Positions 1 through 9,000 of a stretch of 64,000 bases of DNA are shown piece after piece. Numbering within the stretch: the stretch's first letter is position 1; each line of letters starts with the position of its first letter. The stretch comes from Pseudomonas sp. Irchel 3H7 (GTDB taxonomy: Bacteria > Pseudomonadota > Gammaproteobacteria > Pseudomonadales > Pseudomonadaceae): contig NZ_FYEA01000011.1 of assembly GCF_900187605.1 (NCBI RefSeq), forward strand, positions 124,001-188,000, read 5' to 3'. Below the pieces are notes generated by a model. It saw only the letters and a program-made list of their open reading frames with translations, was not told the origin of the DNA and did no database searches. Made by a program: the position numbers and the translations under genes.

Positions 1-302
1 TGAAACAGAATCGCGCGCCGGATGCCGAGAAAGCACTGGAAGCATTACTCAAGTCACGTCCGGATGATCCGGACGTCTGGTATCAGGTCGCAGAGACTCG
101 TGGCTTGTCGGGCAATATCATCGGCCTGCACCAGGCGCGCGCAGAATACTTCGCACTGGTCGGCGACTACCGCCAAGCCATCCAGCAACTGGACTTCGCC
201 AAGCGCAAGGCTGGCAGCAACTTCCCGCTGTCCTCGCGGATTGACGCCCGTCAGCGTGAGCTGATGGAGCAGGAGCGGATGATCAAGGACATGATGGGCT
301 GA
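1..302 (+). CDS. C-terminal end of a BepA/YfgC-like M48 metalloprotease (partial)
   Basis: The window opens inside this gene; the first complete codon is at 3 and TGA is at 300-302, so about 99 C-terminal residues are seen. The visible part is TPR-like: a helix pair containing RPDDPDVWYQVAE, then EYFALVGDYRQAIQQLDFA, then a charged helix ending KDMMG. This matches the C-terminal TPR region of the periplasmic BepA/YfgC proteases, which help assemble or degrade outer-membrane proteins. The metalloprotease domain (HExxH) lies outside the window, so the family call rests only on the tail. It converges on mucD and shares a bidirectional terminator with it. Confidence 0.6.
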   Translation, partial: KQNRAPDAEKALEALLKSRPDDPDVWYQVAETRGLSGNIIGLHQARAEYFALVGDYRQAIQQLDFAKRKAGSNFPLSSRIDARQRELMEQERMIKDMMG

Positions 303-334
303 TCGTTACCCACCAAGACAAAAGCTTCAGGCAT

Positions 335-370
335 AAAAAAACCGCCTCTTTCGAGGCGGTTTCTTTTTTA
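335..370. terminator. Bidirectional rho-independent terminator between the protease gene and mucD
   Basis: The inverted repeat ACCGCCT-CTTTCG-AGGCGGT (341-360) is flanked by an A-run on the left and a T-run on the right, so it can end transcription from both convergent genes. Confidence 0.85.
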
Positions 371-383
371 CCTTACCGCTGGG

Positions 384-1817
384 TTATTCAGCCAGCTTGA
401 AGGTGATGAAGCTGGCACGGCCTTGACGCAGCACGCGCATCGACACCGAGCGGTTCTTCGGCAGCGCTTTGGCGATCTCACCGAACTCCTTGCTGGAGCC
501 GATGGCCTGGTTGTTCAGGTGAGTAATCACGTCGCCTGGTTGCAGACCGATCAACGCTGCAGGACCGTCCTGCACTTCCTTGATCACCACACCACCTTTA
601 AGGTCGTAGGTTTTCTTCTGCTCGGCAGTCAGTTCGCCCACGGCAACACCGAGACGGTTGCTGGTGGTTTCAGCGCCAGACTTTGGCAGTGCATCCAGTT
701 CTTTGTCTTCGTCCGGGATCGCGCCAACCGTCAGTTCGACGTTCTTGCGCTTGCCTTCACGAATCACTTCCAGATTGGCTTTGGCGCCAGCCTTCAGCGC
801 GCCGACCAGATGTGGCAGGTCAGCAGACATGACGATCGGCTGGCCGTTCATGCTCAGGATCACGTCACCGACTTGCAGACCGCCCTTGGCTGCCGGGCCG
901 TCATCCTGAATCTGGGCGACCAGCGCGCCGGCCGGTTTATCCAGACCGAACGACTCGGCGAGATCCTTGTTCACTTCCTGGATGACCACGCCCAGCCAGC
1001 CACGGCTGACCTTGCCACCGCTCTTCAGTTGGTTGGACACATCCATTGCCACGTCGATAGGAATCGCGAACGATACGCCCATGAAGCCGCCCGAACGGGT
1101 GTAGATCTGCGAGTTGATGCCGACCACTTCACCGCTCAGGTTGAACAGCGGACCACCGGAGTTGCCCGGGTTGATCGGCACGTCAGTCTGAATGAACGGC
1201 ACATAGTTTTCGTTCGGCAGACTACGACCGACGGCACTGACGATGCCTTGGGTCACGGTGTGGTCGAAGCCGAACGGCGAACCGATAGCGACGACCCACT
1301 GGCCGGCTTTCAGGTCCTGGGATTTGCCAAGCTTCAATACCGGCAGATCCTTACCTTCGATTTTCAGCAGCGCCACGTCGGAACGTGGGTCGGTGCCGAT
1401 CAGCTTGGCTTTCATTTCGCTGCGGTCGGCGAGGCGGACGAGAATTTCGTCGGCATCGGCAATCACGTGGTTGTTGGTCAGGATGTAGCCATCCGGAGAG
1501 ATAATGAAGCCCGAACCCAGCGACTGCGCTTCACGCTGACGACCACCACCGCCCGGCGAACGCTGTTGAGGCGGCATGCCACGTTCGAAGAACTCGCGCA
1601 GCATCGGCGGCAGGCCTTCCAGATCAGGCATCTGCTGGTTCACTTTGCGATCCGGCAGTTTCTGCGTGGTACTGATGTTCACCACGGCTGGCGACGCTTG
1701 TTCGACCAATTGGGTGAAGTCAGGCAGATCGGCTGCTTGCGCAGCAGGTACAGCCTGACCGAGCAACAGCACGGTGGCGAAAATGGAGAGATAAGATTTC
1801 AAACTTGGTATCGACAT
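384..1817 (-). CDS. mucD: MucD, DegP/HtrA-like periplasmic serine protease
   Basis: This is a 477-residue HtrA-family protease and chaperone that degrades misfolded envelope proteins and dampens AlgU activation. An N-terminal signal peptide (MSIPSLKSYLSIFATVLLL, then AQAA) precedes the trypsin-like domain. The catalytic triad is visible as H in TNNHVIA, D in DPRSDVALL and S in GNSGGPL. Two PDZ domains follow. The start at 1817 is chosen because a GGGAG ribosome site lies 7 nt upstream and a signal peptide follows directly; a longer open frame to 1907 has neither. It is the last gene of the algU cluster, 210 bp after mucB; the mucC gene found between these two in P. aeruginosa is absent. Confidence 0.95.
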   Translation of the reverse strand: MSIPSLKSYLSIFATVLLLGQAVPAAQAADLPDFTQLVEQASPAVVNISTTQKLPDRKVNQQMPDLEGLPPMLREFFERGMPPQQRSPGGGGRQREAQSLGSGFIISPDGYILTNNHVIADADEILVRLADRSEMKAKLIGTDPRSDVALLKIEGKDLPVLKLGKSQDLKAGQWVVAIGSPFGFDHTVTQGIVSAVGRSLPNENYVPFIQTDVPINPGNSGGPLFNLSGEVVGINSQIYTRSGGFMGVSFAIPIDVAMDVSNQLKSGGKVSRGWLGVVIQEVNKDLAESFGLDKPAGALVAQIQDDGPAAKGGLQVGDVILSMNGQPIVMSADLPHLVGALKAGAKANLEVIREGKRKNVELTVGAIPDEDKELDALPKSGAETTSNRLGVAVGELTAEQKKTYDLKGGVVIKEVQDGPAALIGLQPGDVITHLNNQAIGSSKEFGEIAKALPKNRSVSMRVLRQGRASFITFKLAE

Positions 1818-1911
1818 ACAGCTCCCGTTACGACGAGCAGGGTTAAGCGATATGGAGCAAGGAACACCGGAAACCACCGACCGGCATTTTTGTTCCGGCA
1901 ACAACAAACAA

Positions 1912-1935
1912 GGCCAGAGCCGTGAGGCTCTGACC
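1912..1935 (-). other. Hairpin in the mucB-mucD intergenic gap
   Basis: An inverted repeat (minus-strand arms GGTCAGAGCC and GGCTCTGGCC, 4-nt loop) sits in the 210 bp between mucB and mucD. On the minus strand it is followed by TTGTTTGTTGTT, only a weak U-tract. It could attenuate read-through into mucD or stabilise the upstream mRNA end. Confidence 0.4.
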
Positions 1936-2027
1936 TATAAAAAATTTTCAGGGTATTTGCAAATGAAAATGCTCAGCAAACATTTCATCTACGTCTCGAC
2001 AAAGAAGTGGTAACGACTGAAATCAGC

Positions 2028-2993
2028 TCACTGCTTGCTGGTTGCAGTGCCATCGGTATTACGCATCGACAGAGCAATTCGTTCGGCAGTACCAATCGGG
2101 ATCTCGCCGACCACGGTGACCATCATTTCGCCCTCAGGCGTGGTCAGGCGGCGGGAAACGGCAACGGTCGGGCCCAGCTGTGTCCGCGTGTCAGTGACGG
2201 TTTCGCCGTTCAATGGCTCAAGGAAAACCGAAAAACGCGCCAGACCGTCGTCATACAGCAAGCTGTTGACCTGAGTCTTGGTTTCCGGATCTTTGTGCGA
2301 AGTACTGCTGGTCAGTTCGAACCCCGGCGGCAACCATTCAGAGTGCCATACCTGAGCGGCCTTGACCGCCGAAGCCTTGTCGCTGTCCAAAGTAACTGCC
2401 TTGCAGTCAGCGTCAGCCTGCAAATCTTTGTCAGACGGGACTTCATCAGTATCAAGACTGGTGAACTGGAAGCGCTCGAGCAACTGTCCCTTGTCGTTTA
2501 GCAGTAACGACTTCAGCGGCAAGCCCGTTTTCTTGTCCAGATGCAACTCAAAACCGTAACGATGCTGATCGCGAGGCGTCAGCGAAACAATCACTGCGTC
2601 CCGCCCAGCCACACGCGACTTGCCAATGACGGCGAGGTCATACCAGTTTTTCAGCTTTTGCGGATCGAGAGGACGAGCGGCCGAGTTGGGAGAATCCCCC
2701 AGACCGGCAATCAGGGTGCCGCTGACGCATTGAGTGTGTCCATCAATGCGCACGACTTCCTGCGCCGAACCATCGAGCTGAAGTAAACGCTCGCGGACCT
2801 GGCCATTCTGGACGCGATGCCAGATGTTATGGGTAGAAAAGCTACCGTTACGCTCGTAAACGAATGTGCCGTGAAAGCTTTGCTGCTGCTCGGCCTGGCC
2901 CAGACGGGTCAACCAGTCCTGGGCCTCATCAGCGTGGGCTGGAACAATGAACCAGCCACTGAGCAGAAGCGAAAGTAGAGGTATGGCGCGCAT
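2028..2993 (-). CDS. mucB: MucB, periplasmic regulator of AlgU (RseB-like)
   Basis: This 321-residue secreted protein has the signal peptide MRAIPLLSLLLSGWFIVPAHA followed by mature DEAQDWL. The family (MucB/RseB) binds the periplasmic part of the anti-sigma factor MucA and shields it from regulated proteolysis until envelope lipids or lipoproteins accumulate. The visible sequence shows the N-terminal lipid-binding-type domain (FHGTFVYERNG) and the C-terminal domain (WLPPGFELTSS ... LARFSVFLEPL). It starts 8 nt downstream of the mucA stop, so the two are almost certainly co-transcribed and probably translationally coupled. Confidence 0.95.
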   Translation of the reverse strand: MRAIPLLSLLLSGWFIVPAHADEAQDWLTRLGQAEQQQSFHGTFVYERNGSFSTHNIWHRVQNGQVRERLLQLDGSAQEVVRIDGHTQCVSGTLIAGLGDSPNSAARPLDPQKLKNWYDLAVIGKSRVAGRDAVIVSLTPRDQHRYGFELHLDKKTGLPLKSLLLNDKGQLLERFQFTSLDTDEVPSDKDLQADADCKAVTLDSDKASAVKAAQVWHSEWLPPGFELTSSTSHKDPETKTQVNSLLYDDGLARFSVFLEPLNGETVTDTRTQLGPTVAVSRRLTTPEGEMMVTVVGEIPIGTAERIALSMRNTDGTATSKQ

Positions 2994-3001
2994 GATCCTC
3001 C

Positions 3002-3589
3002 TTAACGGTTTTCCAGGCTTGCAGCACGTGCGTATGGCAACGCGCTTTCAGTACCTTTCAGTGCAGCCTGCTGAGCGTGCTGACGCAGGTAGCCTGGCAG
3101 ACGCTGATCGTGCCAGCCTGGCTGACCTTGCAGTACGCCGTTGGCCATCGGGCCAGTGGCTTCCGAACTCTCACTATAGCCTGCCAGAACAGCCGGGCCT
3201 TTGACCTGTGGGGTCGCCAGAGTTGGCTGATTGGATTGCTGAGCCAGTTCGACACCAGCGATTTCGTCCTGGTTGTACAGGCGAACACCGGCCAGAACGG
3301 CAACAGTCACCGAGGCTGCAACAGCCAGACGGCCAAGGTTACGCCATGGGCTGCGCGATACTTTGGCCGGAGCCGTTTCGTCTTCCAGTGCAGCAGACAC
3401 TGCCGCAGCGATGTCCAGACGTGGCAGCAGCAGATCCTTGTGCATGGCTGCCCGAGCGATCTGGTAACGAGCCCAGGTCTCACGGGTTTCTACGTCGTCC
3501 AGTGCATTGAGCACCCGACGCAATTCCAGTTCGTCCGCTTCGTTATCCATCACTGCGGACAGCGATTCCTGCAGGGCTTCACGACTCAT
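3002..3589 (-). CDS. mucA: MucA, anti-sigma factor for AlgU
   Basis: This 195-residue inner-membrane anti-sigma factor binds AlgU in the cytoplasm and releases it after stepwise proteolysis. The N-terminal RseA-type domain (MSREALQESLSAVMDNEADELELRRVL) is the sigma-binding part, a membrane segment lies near residues 83-103 (LGRLAVAASVTVAVLAGVRLY), and the rest is periplasmic and would meet MucB. The frame is intact over the full expected length, so this is not a mucoid-type truncated allele. It lies 30 nt after algU. Confidence 0.95.
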   Translation of the reverse strand: MSREALQESLSAVMDNEADELELRRVLNALDDVETRETWARYQIARAAMHKDLLLPRLDIAAAVSAALEDETAPAKVSRSPWRNLGRLAVAASVTVAVLAGVRLYNQDEIAGVELAQQSNQPTLATPQVKGPAVLAGYSESSEATGPMANGVLQGQPGWHDQRLPGYLRQHAQQAALKGTESALPYARAASLENR

Positions 3590-3619
3590 GGCGTTCCTCT
3601 CTTGGCTGTCGCCGCTGTC

Positions 3620-4201
3620 TCAGTTTTCCTGCAACAACGGCTGCAGGGCTTTATCGATGGCCTCCCGGGCGCGGAAAATCCGGGAGCGCACGGTACCCAC
3701 CGGACATTGCATGACGCTCGCAATGTCCTCGTAACTCAGACCATCGAATTCACGTAAAGTTAAAGCTGTACGCAAATCCTCTGGCAGTTGCTGGATGGTT
3801 CGATGGACGGTGCCTTCGATCTCATCCCGCAGCAGTGCACGTTCTGGTGATTCGAGATCCTTGAGGCCGTGATCGCCATCGTAGAACTCTGCATCCTCGG
3901 AACTTACATCGCTGTCCGGCGGCCGACGGCCGCGTGAAACCAGGTAATTCTTCGCCGTGTTAATGGCAATACGGTACAGCCACGTATAAAACGCACTGTC
4001 GCCGCGAAAGTTTCCAAGTGCTCGATATGCCTTGATAAAGGCTTCCTGAGCCACGTCCTGGGCTTCATGGGTGTCGTGCACGAAACGCACGATCAACCCG
4101 AGAATCTTGTGCTGATATTTCAGCACCAACAGATCGAAAGCTCGCTTGTCGCCGCGTTGAACGCGCTCGACCAGCTGCTGATCCTCTTCCTGGGTTAGCA
4201 T
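3620..4201 (-). CDS. algU: AlgU (AlgT/RpoE), ECF sigma factor for envelope stress
   Basis: This is a 193-residue group-4 sigma factor, the length I recall for P. aeruginosa AlgU. Region 2 is evident (FDLLVLKYQHKI ... AQDVAQEAFIKAYRAL ... FYTWLYRIAINTAKN), as is region 4 (LPEDLRTALTLREFDGLSYEDIA ... GTVRSRIFRAREAI). It directs transcription of alginate, osmotic and envelope-stress genes and its own operon. ATG at 4201 is preceded by GGAG at good spacing; the open frame to 4258 upstream lacks a ribosome site. The upstream DNA carries boxes that fit AlgU-type promoters, consistent with autoregulation. Confidence 0.97.
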   Translation of the reverse strand: MLTQEEDQQLVERVQRGDKRAFDLLVLKYQHKILGLIVRFVHDTHEAQDVAQEAFIKAYRALGNFRGDSAFYTWLYRIAINTAKNYLVSRGRRPPDSDVSSEDAEFYDGDHGLKDLESPERALLRDEIEGTVHRTIQQLPEDLRTALTLREFDGLSYEDIASVMQCPVGTVRSRIFRAREAIDKALQPLLQEN

Positions 4202-4260
4202 GAACACTCCTCGATAAGCCCGAAGGAGACTTGCATAACTAAACGACCAGACTTGCAAAC

Positions 4261-4287
4261 ATAGACTCGGGCTTTTCGCAAAAGTTC
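4261..4287 (-). promoter_or_regulatory. AlgU-type autoregulatory promoter upstream of algU
   Basis: Read on the minus strand: GAACTT (4287-4282), a 16-nt spacer, then TCTAT (4265-4261). The -35 box matches the AlgU consensus exactly and the spacing is right for GAACTT-N16/17-TCTGA promoters. It lies about 60 nt before the algU start codon. Confidence 0.75.
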
Positions 4288-4453
4288 TCCCCCTCCAGGC
4301 AAGTTTCCTGCGGGCTCTGATTTGGCACGCACGAAAAACGCAGCTCGGGATAAACCGGCTGCGCGAATAATCTTGTCATCGGTTTCGCCGGCAGGAATCC
4401 AACCGCGGATTCCGCACTGAAGCCGACACTGTCCCTTATCTCTGGCACCGACT

Positions 4454-4481
4454 ATTGATCTTGGGCCTTTGGCAAAAGTTC
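4454..4481 (-). promoter_or_regulatory. Possible second, distal AlgU-type promoter for algU
   Basis: Minus strand GAACTT (4481-4476), 17-nt spacer, TCAAT (4458-4454). The box and the next bases (GAACTTTTGC) repeat those of the proximal promoter, but the -10 is less close to consensus. P. aeruginosa algU is known to have more than one AlgU-dependent promoter. Confidence 0.45.
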
Positions 4482-4647
4482 CAATTATTTATAGCCGTCG
4501 CCACCCGACATTGGGCGACTCTGTGCAGAAAACGTCTGTTTCAGCGCCGATACAGTCGCCTTTCCCCCAAACAGGGAAAAAAAACTTCCGACGAAGCACA
4601 CCTTTTTCCCGTCACAGTAGTTTCACAATGCCATATCGGCCCGGCTA

Positions 4648-4674
4648 TTGTGCCGTCCCCCCCCTCTATATACT
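4648..4674 (+). promoter_or_regulatory. Candidate sigma-70 promoter for nadB
   Basis: TATACT at 4669-4674 is a good -10 box; the best -35 is TTGTGC at 4648-4653 with a short 15-nt spacer. It would give a leader of about 80 nt before nadB. The -35 and spacing are weak. Confidence 0.35.
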
Positions 4675-4758
4675 AGTGGGCTGTGTGGCTGTCTTGACTC
4701 GCCGATCCAGCGGTCTTGCACCACCCCCGACCCGGGTCGCTTTGAGCGGAATCCTGTA

Positions 4759-6375
4759 ATGAGCCAACAATTCCAACACGATGTTCTGGTCATAGGCAGC
4801 GGTGCTGCCGGTTTGAGTCTCGCGCTGACCCTGCCAGGTCATTTGCGCATTGCCGTATTGAGCAAAGGCGATCTCGCCAACGGTTCAACTTTCTGGGCCC
4901 AGGGTGGCGTCGCCGCCGTGCTCGATGACACTGATACTGTCGAATCCCATGTAGACGACACCCTGAACGCCGGCGGCGGGCTGTGCCATGAAGACGCCGT
5001 GCGCTTCACTGTGGAGCACAGCCGCGAAGCCATCCAGTGGCTGATCGATCAAGGCGTCCCCTTCACCCGCGACGATCAGTCAGGTACTGAAGACGGCGGG
5101 TTCGAGTTCCATTTGACCCGAGAGGGCGGCCACAGCCATCGGCGCATCATCCACGCCGCTGATGCTACCGGCGCGGCCATTTTCAAAACCTTGCTGGCCC
5201 AGGCCAAAGAGCGTTCGAACATCGAGCTCCTGGAGCAGCGGGTTGCTGTCGATCTGATCACCGAACGACGTTTGGGCATGGACGGCGAGCGCTGCCTCGG
5301 CGCCTACGTACTCAATCGAAAAACCGGCGAAGTCGACACCTACGGTGCACGCTTCGTGATTCTGGCCTCCGGCGGTGCCGCCAAGGTCTACCTCTATACC
5401 AGCAACCCCGACGGCGCTTGCGGTGATGGCATCGCCATGGCCTGGCGTTCGGGTTGCCGGGTGGCGAACCTGGAATTCAACCAGTTCCACCCGACCTGCC
5501 TGTATCACCCGCAGGCCAAGAGTTTTCTGATCACCGAAGCCCTGCGTGGCGAAGGCGCGCATTTGAAGCTGCCCAATGGCGAACGCTTCATGTATCGCTT
5601 CGACAAACGCGCCGAACTGGCACCGCGCGACATCGTCGCCCGGGCCATCGACCACGAAATGAAGCGCTTGGGTGTCGACTGCGTCTATCTCGATATCAGC
5701 CACAAGCCCGAAGACTTCATCAAGACGCACTTCCCCACTGTTTATGAGCGCTGCCTCGGATTTGGCATCGACATCACCAAACAACCAATTCCCGTCGTAC
5801 CGGCGGCGCACTACACCTGCGGTGGCGTGATGGTCGATCAACATGGCCGCACCGACGTGCCGGGCCTGTACGCGATCGGCGAAACGAGTTTCACCGGCCT
5901 GCACGGCGCCAACCGAATGGCCAGTAATTCGCTGCTGGAATGTTTCGTCTACGCCCGTTCGGCAGCAGCCGACATTCTCGCGCAACTGGACGATATCACC
6001 GCGCCAAACGCCCTGCCCGTCTGGGACGCCAGCCAGGTCACCGACTCGGACGAGGATGTGATCATCGCGCACAACTGGGATGAGCTGCGGCGGTTCATGT
6101 GGGACTACGTCGGTATCGTGCGCACCAACAAGCGCCTGCAACGGGCGCAACACCGTGTGCGCCTGCTGCTGGACGAGATCGACGAGTTCTATAGCAACTA
6201 TAAGGTCAGCCGCGATCTGATCGAGTTGCGCAATCTGGCGCAAGTCGCCGAACTGATGATCTGCTCAGCCATGGAACGCAAGGAGAGTCGCGGCCTGCAT
6301 TACACCCTCGACTATCCTGATCTGCTGCCCGAGGCACTCGACACTATTCTGGTGCCGCCCACCTACGCCGGCTGA
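4759..6375 (+). CDS. nadB: L-aspartate oxidase NadB
   Basis: This 538-residue flavoenzyme oxidises L-aspartate to iminoaspartate, the first step of de novo NAD synthesis, in the cytoplasm. The N-terminal FAD-binding motif [13 protein letters not shown], the succinate-dehydrogenase/fumarate-reductase flavoprotein core ([39 protein letters not shown]) and the FAD segment [20 protein letters not shown] are all visible. The ATG at 4759 is supported by the upstream GAGCGGA and by the family's usual N-terminus; an in-frame start further upstream would add 37 non-homologous residues. Divergent from algU, as in other pseudomonads. Its last 32 bases overlap the antisense 3' end of the CptA-like gene. 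Confidence 0.97.
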   Translation: MSQQFQHDVLVIGSGAAGLSLALTLPGHLRIAVLSKGDLANGSTFWAQGGVAAVLDDTDTVESHVDDTLNAGGGLCHEDAVRFTVEHSREAIQWLIDQGVPFTRDDQSGTEDGGFEFHLTREGGHSHRRIIHAADATGAAIFKTLLAQAKERSNIELLEQRVAVDLITERRLGMDGERCLGAYVLNRKTGEVDTYGARFVILASGGAAKVYLYTSNPDGACGDGIAMAWRSGCRVANLEFNQFHPTCLYHPQAKSFLITEALRGEGAHLKLPNGERFMYRFDKRAELAPRDIVARAIDHEMKRLGVDCVYLDISHKPEDFIKTHFPTVYERCLGFGIDITKQPIPVVPAAHYTCGGVMVDQHGRTDVPGLYAIGETSFTGLHGANRMASNSLLECFVYARSAAADILAQLDDITAPNALPVWDASQVTDSDEDVIIAHNWDELRRFMWDYVGIVRTNKRLQRAQHRVRLLLDEIDEFYSNYKVSRDLIELRNLAQVAELMICSAMERKESRGLHYTLDYPDLLPEALDTILVPPTYAG

Positions 6376-6796
6376 ACTTGAGCCGTACTCGCAGGCGTCG
6401 GTGCAGATCCGCCGCCTGCGAGTCCCGGGGCACACAGATCGATCTGACCCGCCACTCGCCGCGCAGGCGAAAACGCAGAACCACGATCAATGGCAGCGCG
6501 AGGCTGTCCTGGCGCAACTGCACCGACTGCCAACCATCAGCCTGATTCCACAACTGCCAGCCATCGACGTCCCGGCGCAATCCGCGAAAAGCCCGACGGT
6601 GATTCAGCAGAATCTGCCGAGGCAACACCCAGACGCCATGAAGCAGGCAGGCGAAAGCCCCGAGCAGACTGGCCCAGAGTGGAATCGATAGCAGAAACAA
6701 TGCACCCAGTGCGAACGCCTGGGCCAGCAGATACGCCGCCAGCAACTGCCGTGAGGCATGCCAGCGGCATTCGAACGTGTTACTTGGGCTGGACAC
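6344..6796 (-). CDS. CptA/YgfX-family inner-membrane protein
   Basis: A 150-residue protein with two adjacent hydrophobic segments near the N-terminus ([19 protein letters not shown] and [16 protein letters not shown]), then a cytoplasmic basic domain. This is the YgfX (CptA) architecture; the E. coli member is paired with SdhE (YgfY/CptB) and was proposed as a toxin affecting cytoskeletal proteins. Translation appears to begin at GTG 6796, overlapping the end of sdhE by 17 bp, which is the usual coupling. The 3' end overlaps nadB on the opposite strand. Function in Pseudomonas is unproven. Confidence 0.75.
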   Translation of the reverse strand: MSSPSNTFECRWHASRQLLAAYLLAQAFALGALFLLSIPLWASLLGAFACLLHGVWVLPRQILLNHRRAFRGLRRDVDGWQLWNQADGWQSVQLRQDSLALPLIVVLRFRLRGEWRVRSICVPRDSQAADLHRRLRVRLKFSRRRWAAPE

Positions 6797-7034
6797 GGTC
6801 CAGGATCATGCGAACCATGCGCTGCAGTTCCGGATCTTCAGACTCGCTGCGCTCCATGAACCAACCGAACATGTCCTGATCCTCGCACGTCAGCAGACGG
6901 ACATACAGGTCGCGATCCACCTGGTTCAACGTCGCGTAAACCTCCTGCACGAACGGCACCAGCAACACGTCAAGCTCAAGCATGCCGCGACGGCTGTGCC
7001 AAAAGAGGCGATTCAGTTCAACTTGTTCGACCAT
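6780..7034 (-). CDS. sdhE: SdhE, FAD assembly factor for succinate dehydrogenase
   Basis: This 84-residue small cytoplasmic protein promotes covalent flavinylation of SdhA. The family signature RGxxE is present as SRRGMLELD, followed by the conserved helical stretch [21 protein letters not shown]. The start at 7034 has AGGAGG just upstream; an open frame to 7139 has no ribosome site. It overlaps the CptA-like gene downstream and is divergent from ygfZ. Confidence 0.93.
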   Translation of the reverse strand: MVEQVELNRLFWHSRRGMLELDVLLVPFVQEVYATLNQVDRDLYVRLLTCEDQDMFGWFMERSESEDPELQRMVRMILDRVQPK

Positions 7035-7184
7035 GGAGCCCTCCTCAAATTTGGCGGCAAGTATACAGCCCCGAGACAGGTCGCACAGTCGGCTTTGGTC
7101 GGGGACCACCGATCCTTTATCAACTACCCATTTCAACAACGCGCCCTTATGATGTGCCCCAGTCTATTTACCCTGCGATGACCC

Positions 7185-8126
7185 ATGGCCGATTCTGCTT
7201 TTTTCTGCACCCTGTCTCATGAAGGCGTTCTCGCGGTTCGCGGCGCGGATGCCGGAAAATTCCTGCAAGGCCAGTTGACCTGCAACCTCAATTACCTCAG
7301 CGACACTCGCGCCAGCCTCGGCGCCCGCTGCACGCAGAAAGGCCGGATGCAGTCGAGCTTCCGCATTCTGCTCGAAGGTGACGGCGTGGTTCTGGCGATG
7401 GCCAGCGAGCTGCTGGAGCCGCAACTGGCGGACCTGAAAAAATACGCGGTGTTCTCCAAATCGAAACTGACCGACGAAAGTGCCGCTTGGGTACGTTTTG
7501 GCCTGGAGCATGGCGATAACGCCTTGACTAGCCTCGGTCTGGACCTGCCGGAGGAAACCGACAGCGTTGTGCGTAATGAGAGTCTGATCGCGATTCGCGT
7601 CTCGCCGGATCGCGCCGAACTCTGGACACCGGCCGATCAGACTGACGCGATCAAAGCCAAATTGTCCGCAGCCCTGCCTGAAGCCGAGCTGAATCAATGG
7701 CTGCTGGGCCAGATTCGTGCCGGTATCGGTCAGGTCATGCCAAGTACCCGCGAGCTGTTCATCCCGCAAATGCTCAACCTGCAAGCCGTTGGCGGCGTGA
7801 GTTTCAAGAAAGGCTGCTACACCGGCCAGGAAATCGTCGCGCGCATGCAGTACCTGGGCAAACTCAAGCGTCGTCTGTACCGCTTGAGCCTGGACGCTGC
7901 TGACCTGCCAGAACCTGGCACACAACTGTTTGCACCAAGCCACAACAGCTCCATCGGCGAAGTGGTGCTGGCCGCCAAGGCCGGGCAAAACATTGAACTC
8001 CTGGCGGTGCTGCAGGCCGAAGCTGCCGAAGCCGGTGATTTGCATCTGGGCACCCTCGAAGGTCCCGCGCTGCATCTGCTCGACCTGCCTTACGAACTGG
8101 ATCGCGACCGCGAAATCCAGCGCTGA
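7185..8126 (+). CDS. ygfZ: YgfZ/GcvT-like folate-binding protein
   Basis: A 313-residue homologue of E. coli YgfZ, a tetrahydrofolate-binding protein that supports repair or assembly of certain Fe-S enzymes and some tRNA modification. The diagnostic motif KGCYTGQEIVARMQYLGK with its single conserved Cys is present, as is the N-terminal GcvT-type segment GKFLQGQLTCNL. It is divergent from sdhE and lies just before the HDOD gene (35 bp), with which it may be co-transcribed. Confidence 0.9.
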   Translation: MADSAFFCTLSHEGVLAVRGADAGKFLQGQLTCNLNYLSDTRASLGARCTQKGRMQSSFRILLEGDGVVLAMASELLEPQLADLKKYAVFSKSKLTDESAAWVRFGLEHGDNALTSLGLDLPEETDSVVRNESLIAIRVSPDRAELWTPADQTDAIKAKLSAALPEAELNQWLLGQIRAGIGQVMPSTRELFIPQMLNLQAVGGVSFKKGCYTGQEIVARMQYLGKLKRRLYRLSLDAADLPEPGTQLFAPSHNSSIGEVVLAAKAGQNIELLAVLQAEAAEAGDLHLGTLEGPALHLLDLPYELDRDREIQR

Positions 8127-8161
8127 TCGCAGCATTTGTTGCAACACCCTAGAGAGTTTAA

Positions 8162-8983
8162 ATGAGCGAACTGGCGGAAAAAGTCCAACAGGATTTGGTT
8201 GAGGCCATCGATAACGATGACCTGGTTCTGCCCACGTTGCCGGAAGTGGCCCTGCAGATTCGCAAGGCCGCTGAAGACCCGGAAATCAGCGTCAGCGACC
8301 TGAGCAAAGTCATCGGCCGGGACACGGCGCTGTCAGCGCGCCTGATCAAAGTGGTCAACAGCCCGCTGCTGCGCGCCGCACAGGAAGTCACCGACCTGCA
8401 CACCGCCATCACCCGGCTGGGCATCAACTACAGCAGCAACCTGGCGATCGGCCTGGTGATGGAGCAGATCTTCCACGCCCGCTCCGAAGTGGTCGAACAG
8501 AAGATGCGCGAAGTCTGGCGCAAGAGCCTGGAAATTGCCGGGGTCAGTTACGCGTTGTGCCGCCGCTACACACAACTCAAACCCGATCAGGCAGCGCTCG
8601 GCGGGCTGGTGCATCAGATCGGCGTGTTGCCGATTCTGACCTACGCCGAAGATCACTATGAGCTGCTGTCGGATCCGGTCAGCCTCAACCATGTGATCGA
8701 TCACATTCATCCGTTGCTGGGCGACAAGCTCCTGCGGGTCTGGGAGTTTCCGGAACGTCTGGTGGAGTTGCCGGGGCGCTATCAGGACTTCAAGCGCGAT
8801 TCGACGGCCATCGATTACGTCGATCTGGTGCAAGTGGCGAGCCTGTATTGCCACAAGGACACTGATCATCCGTTTGCGCGGATTGATCCAATGACAGTTC
8901 CGGCGTTCAGGAAGCTTGGGATCGACCAGGAGAACAAGGAACTGTGCGCGGATCTGGAAGAGTCGCGGACGATGTTTTACTGA
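8162..8983 (+). CDS. HDOD-domain signalling protein
   Basis: A 273-residue protein made almost entirely of one HDOD domain (LPTLPEVALQIRKAAEDPEISVSDLSKVIGRD ... LIKVVNSPLL). HDOD domains resemble HD phosphohydrolases but usually lack the metal-binding residues, and act as signalling or scaffolding modules. No partner domain (GGDEF, EAL, kinase) is fused here. Its operon position downstream of ygfZ gives no firm role. Confidence 0.85.
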   Translation: MSELAEKVQQDLVEAIDNDDLVLPTLPEVALQIRKAAEDPEISVSDLSKVIGRDTALSARLIKVVNSPLLRAAQEVTDLHTAITRLGINYSSNLAIGLVMEQIFHARSEVVEQKMREVWRKSLEIAGVSYALCRRYTQLKPDQAALGGLVHQIGVLPILTYAEDHYELLSDPVSLNHVIDHIHPLLGDKLLRVWEFPERLVELPGRYQDFKRDSTAIDYVDLVQVASLYCHKDTDHPFARIDPMTVPAFRKLGIDQENKELCADLEESRTMFY

Positions 8984-9000
8984 TCCGAGACCGAGGCGCG

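Noticed and set aside
423-1925. 500-codon open frame antisense to mucD
   Set aside because: It mirrors the mucD coding frame in GC-rich DNA, has no ribosome site and no recognisable domain.
4239-4448. 69-codon frame upstream of algU on the minus strand
   Set aside because: It lies over the AlgU promoter region and overlaps the leader; no ribosome site or homology.
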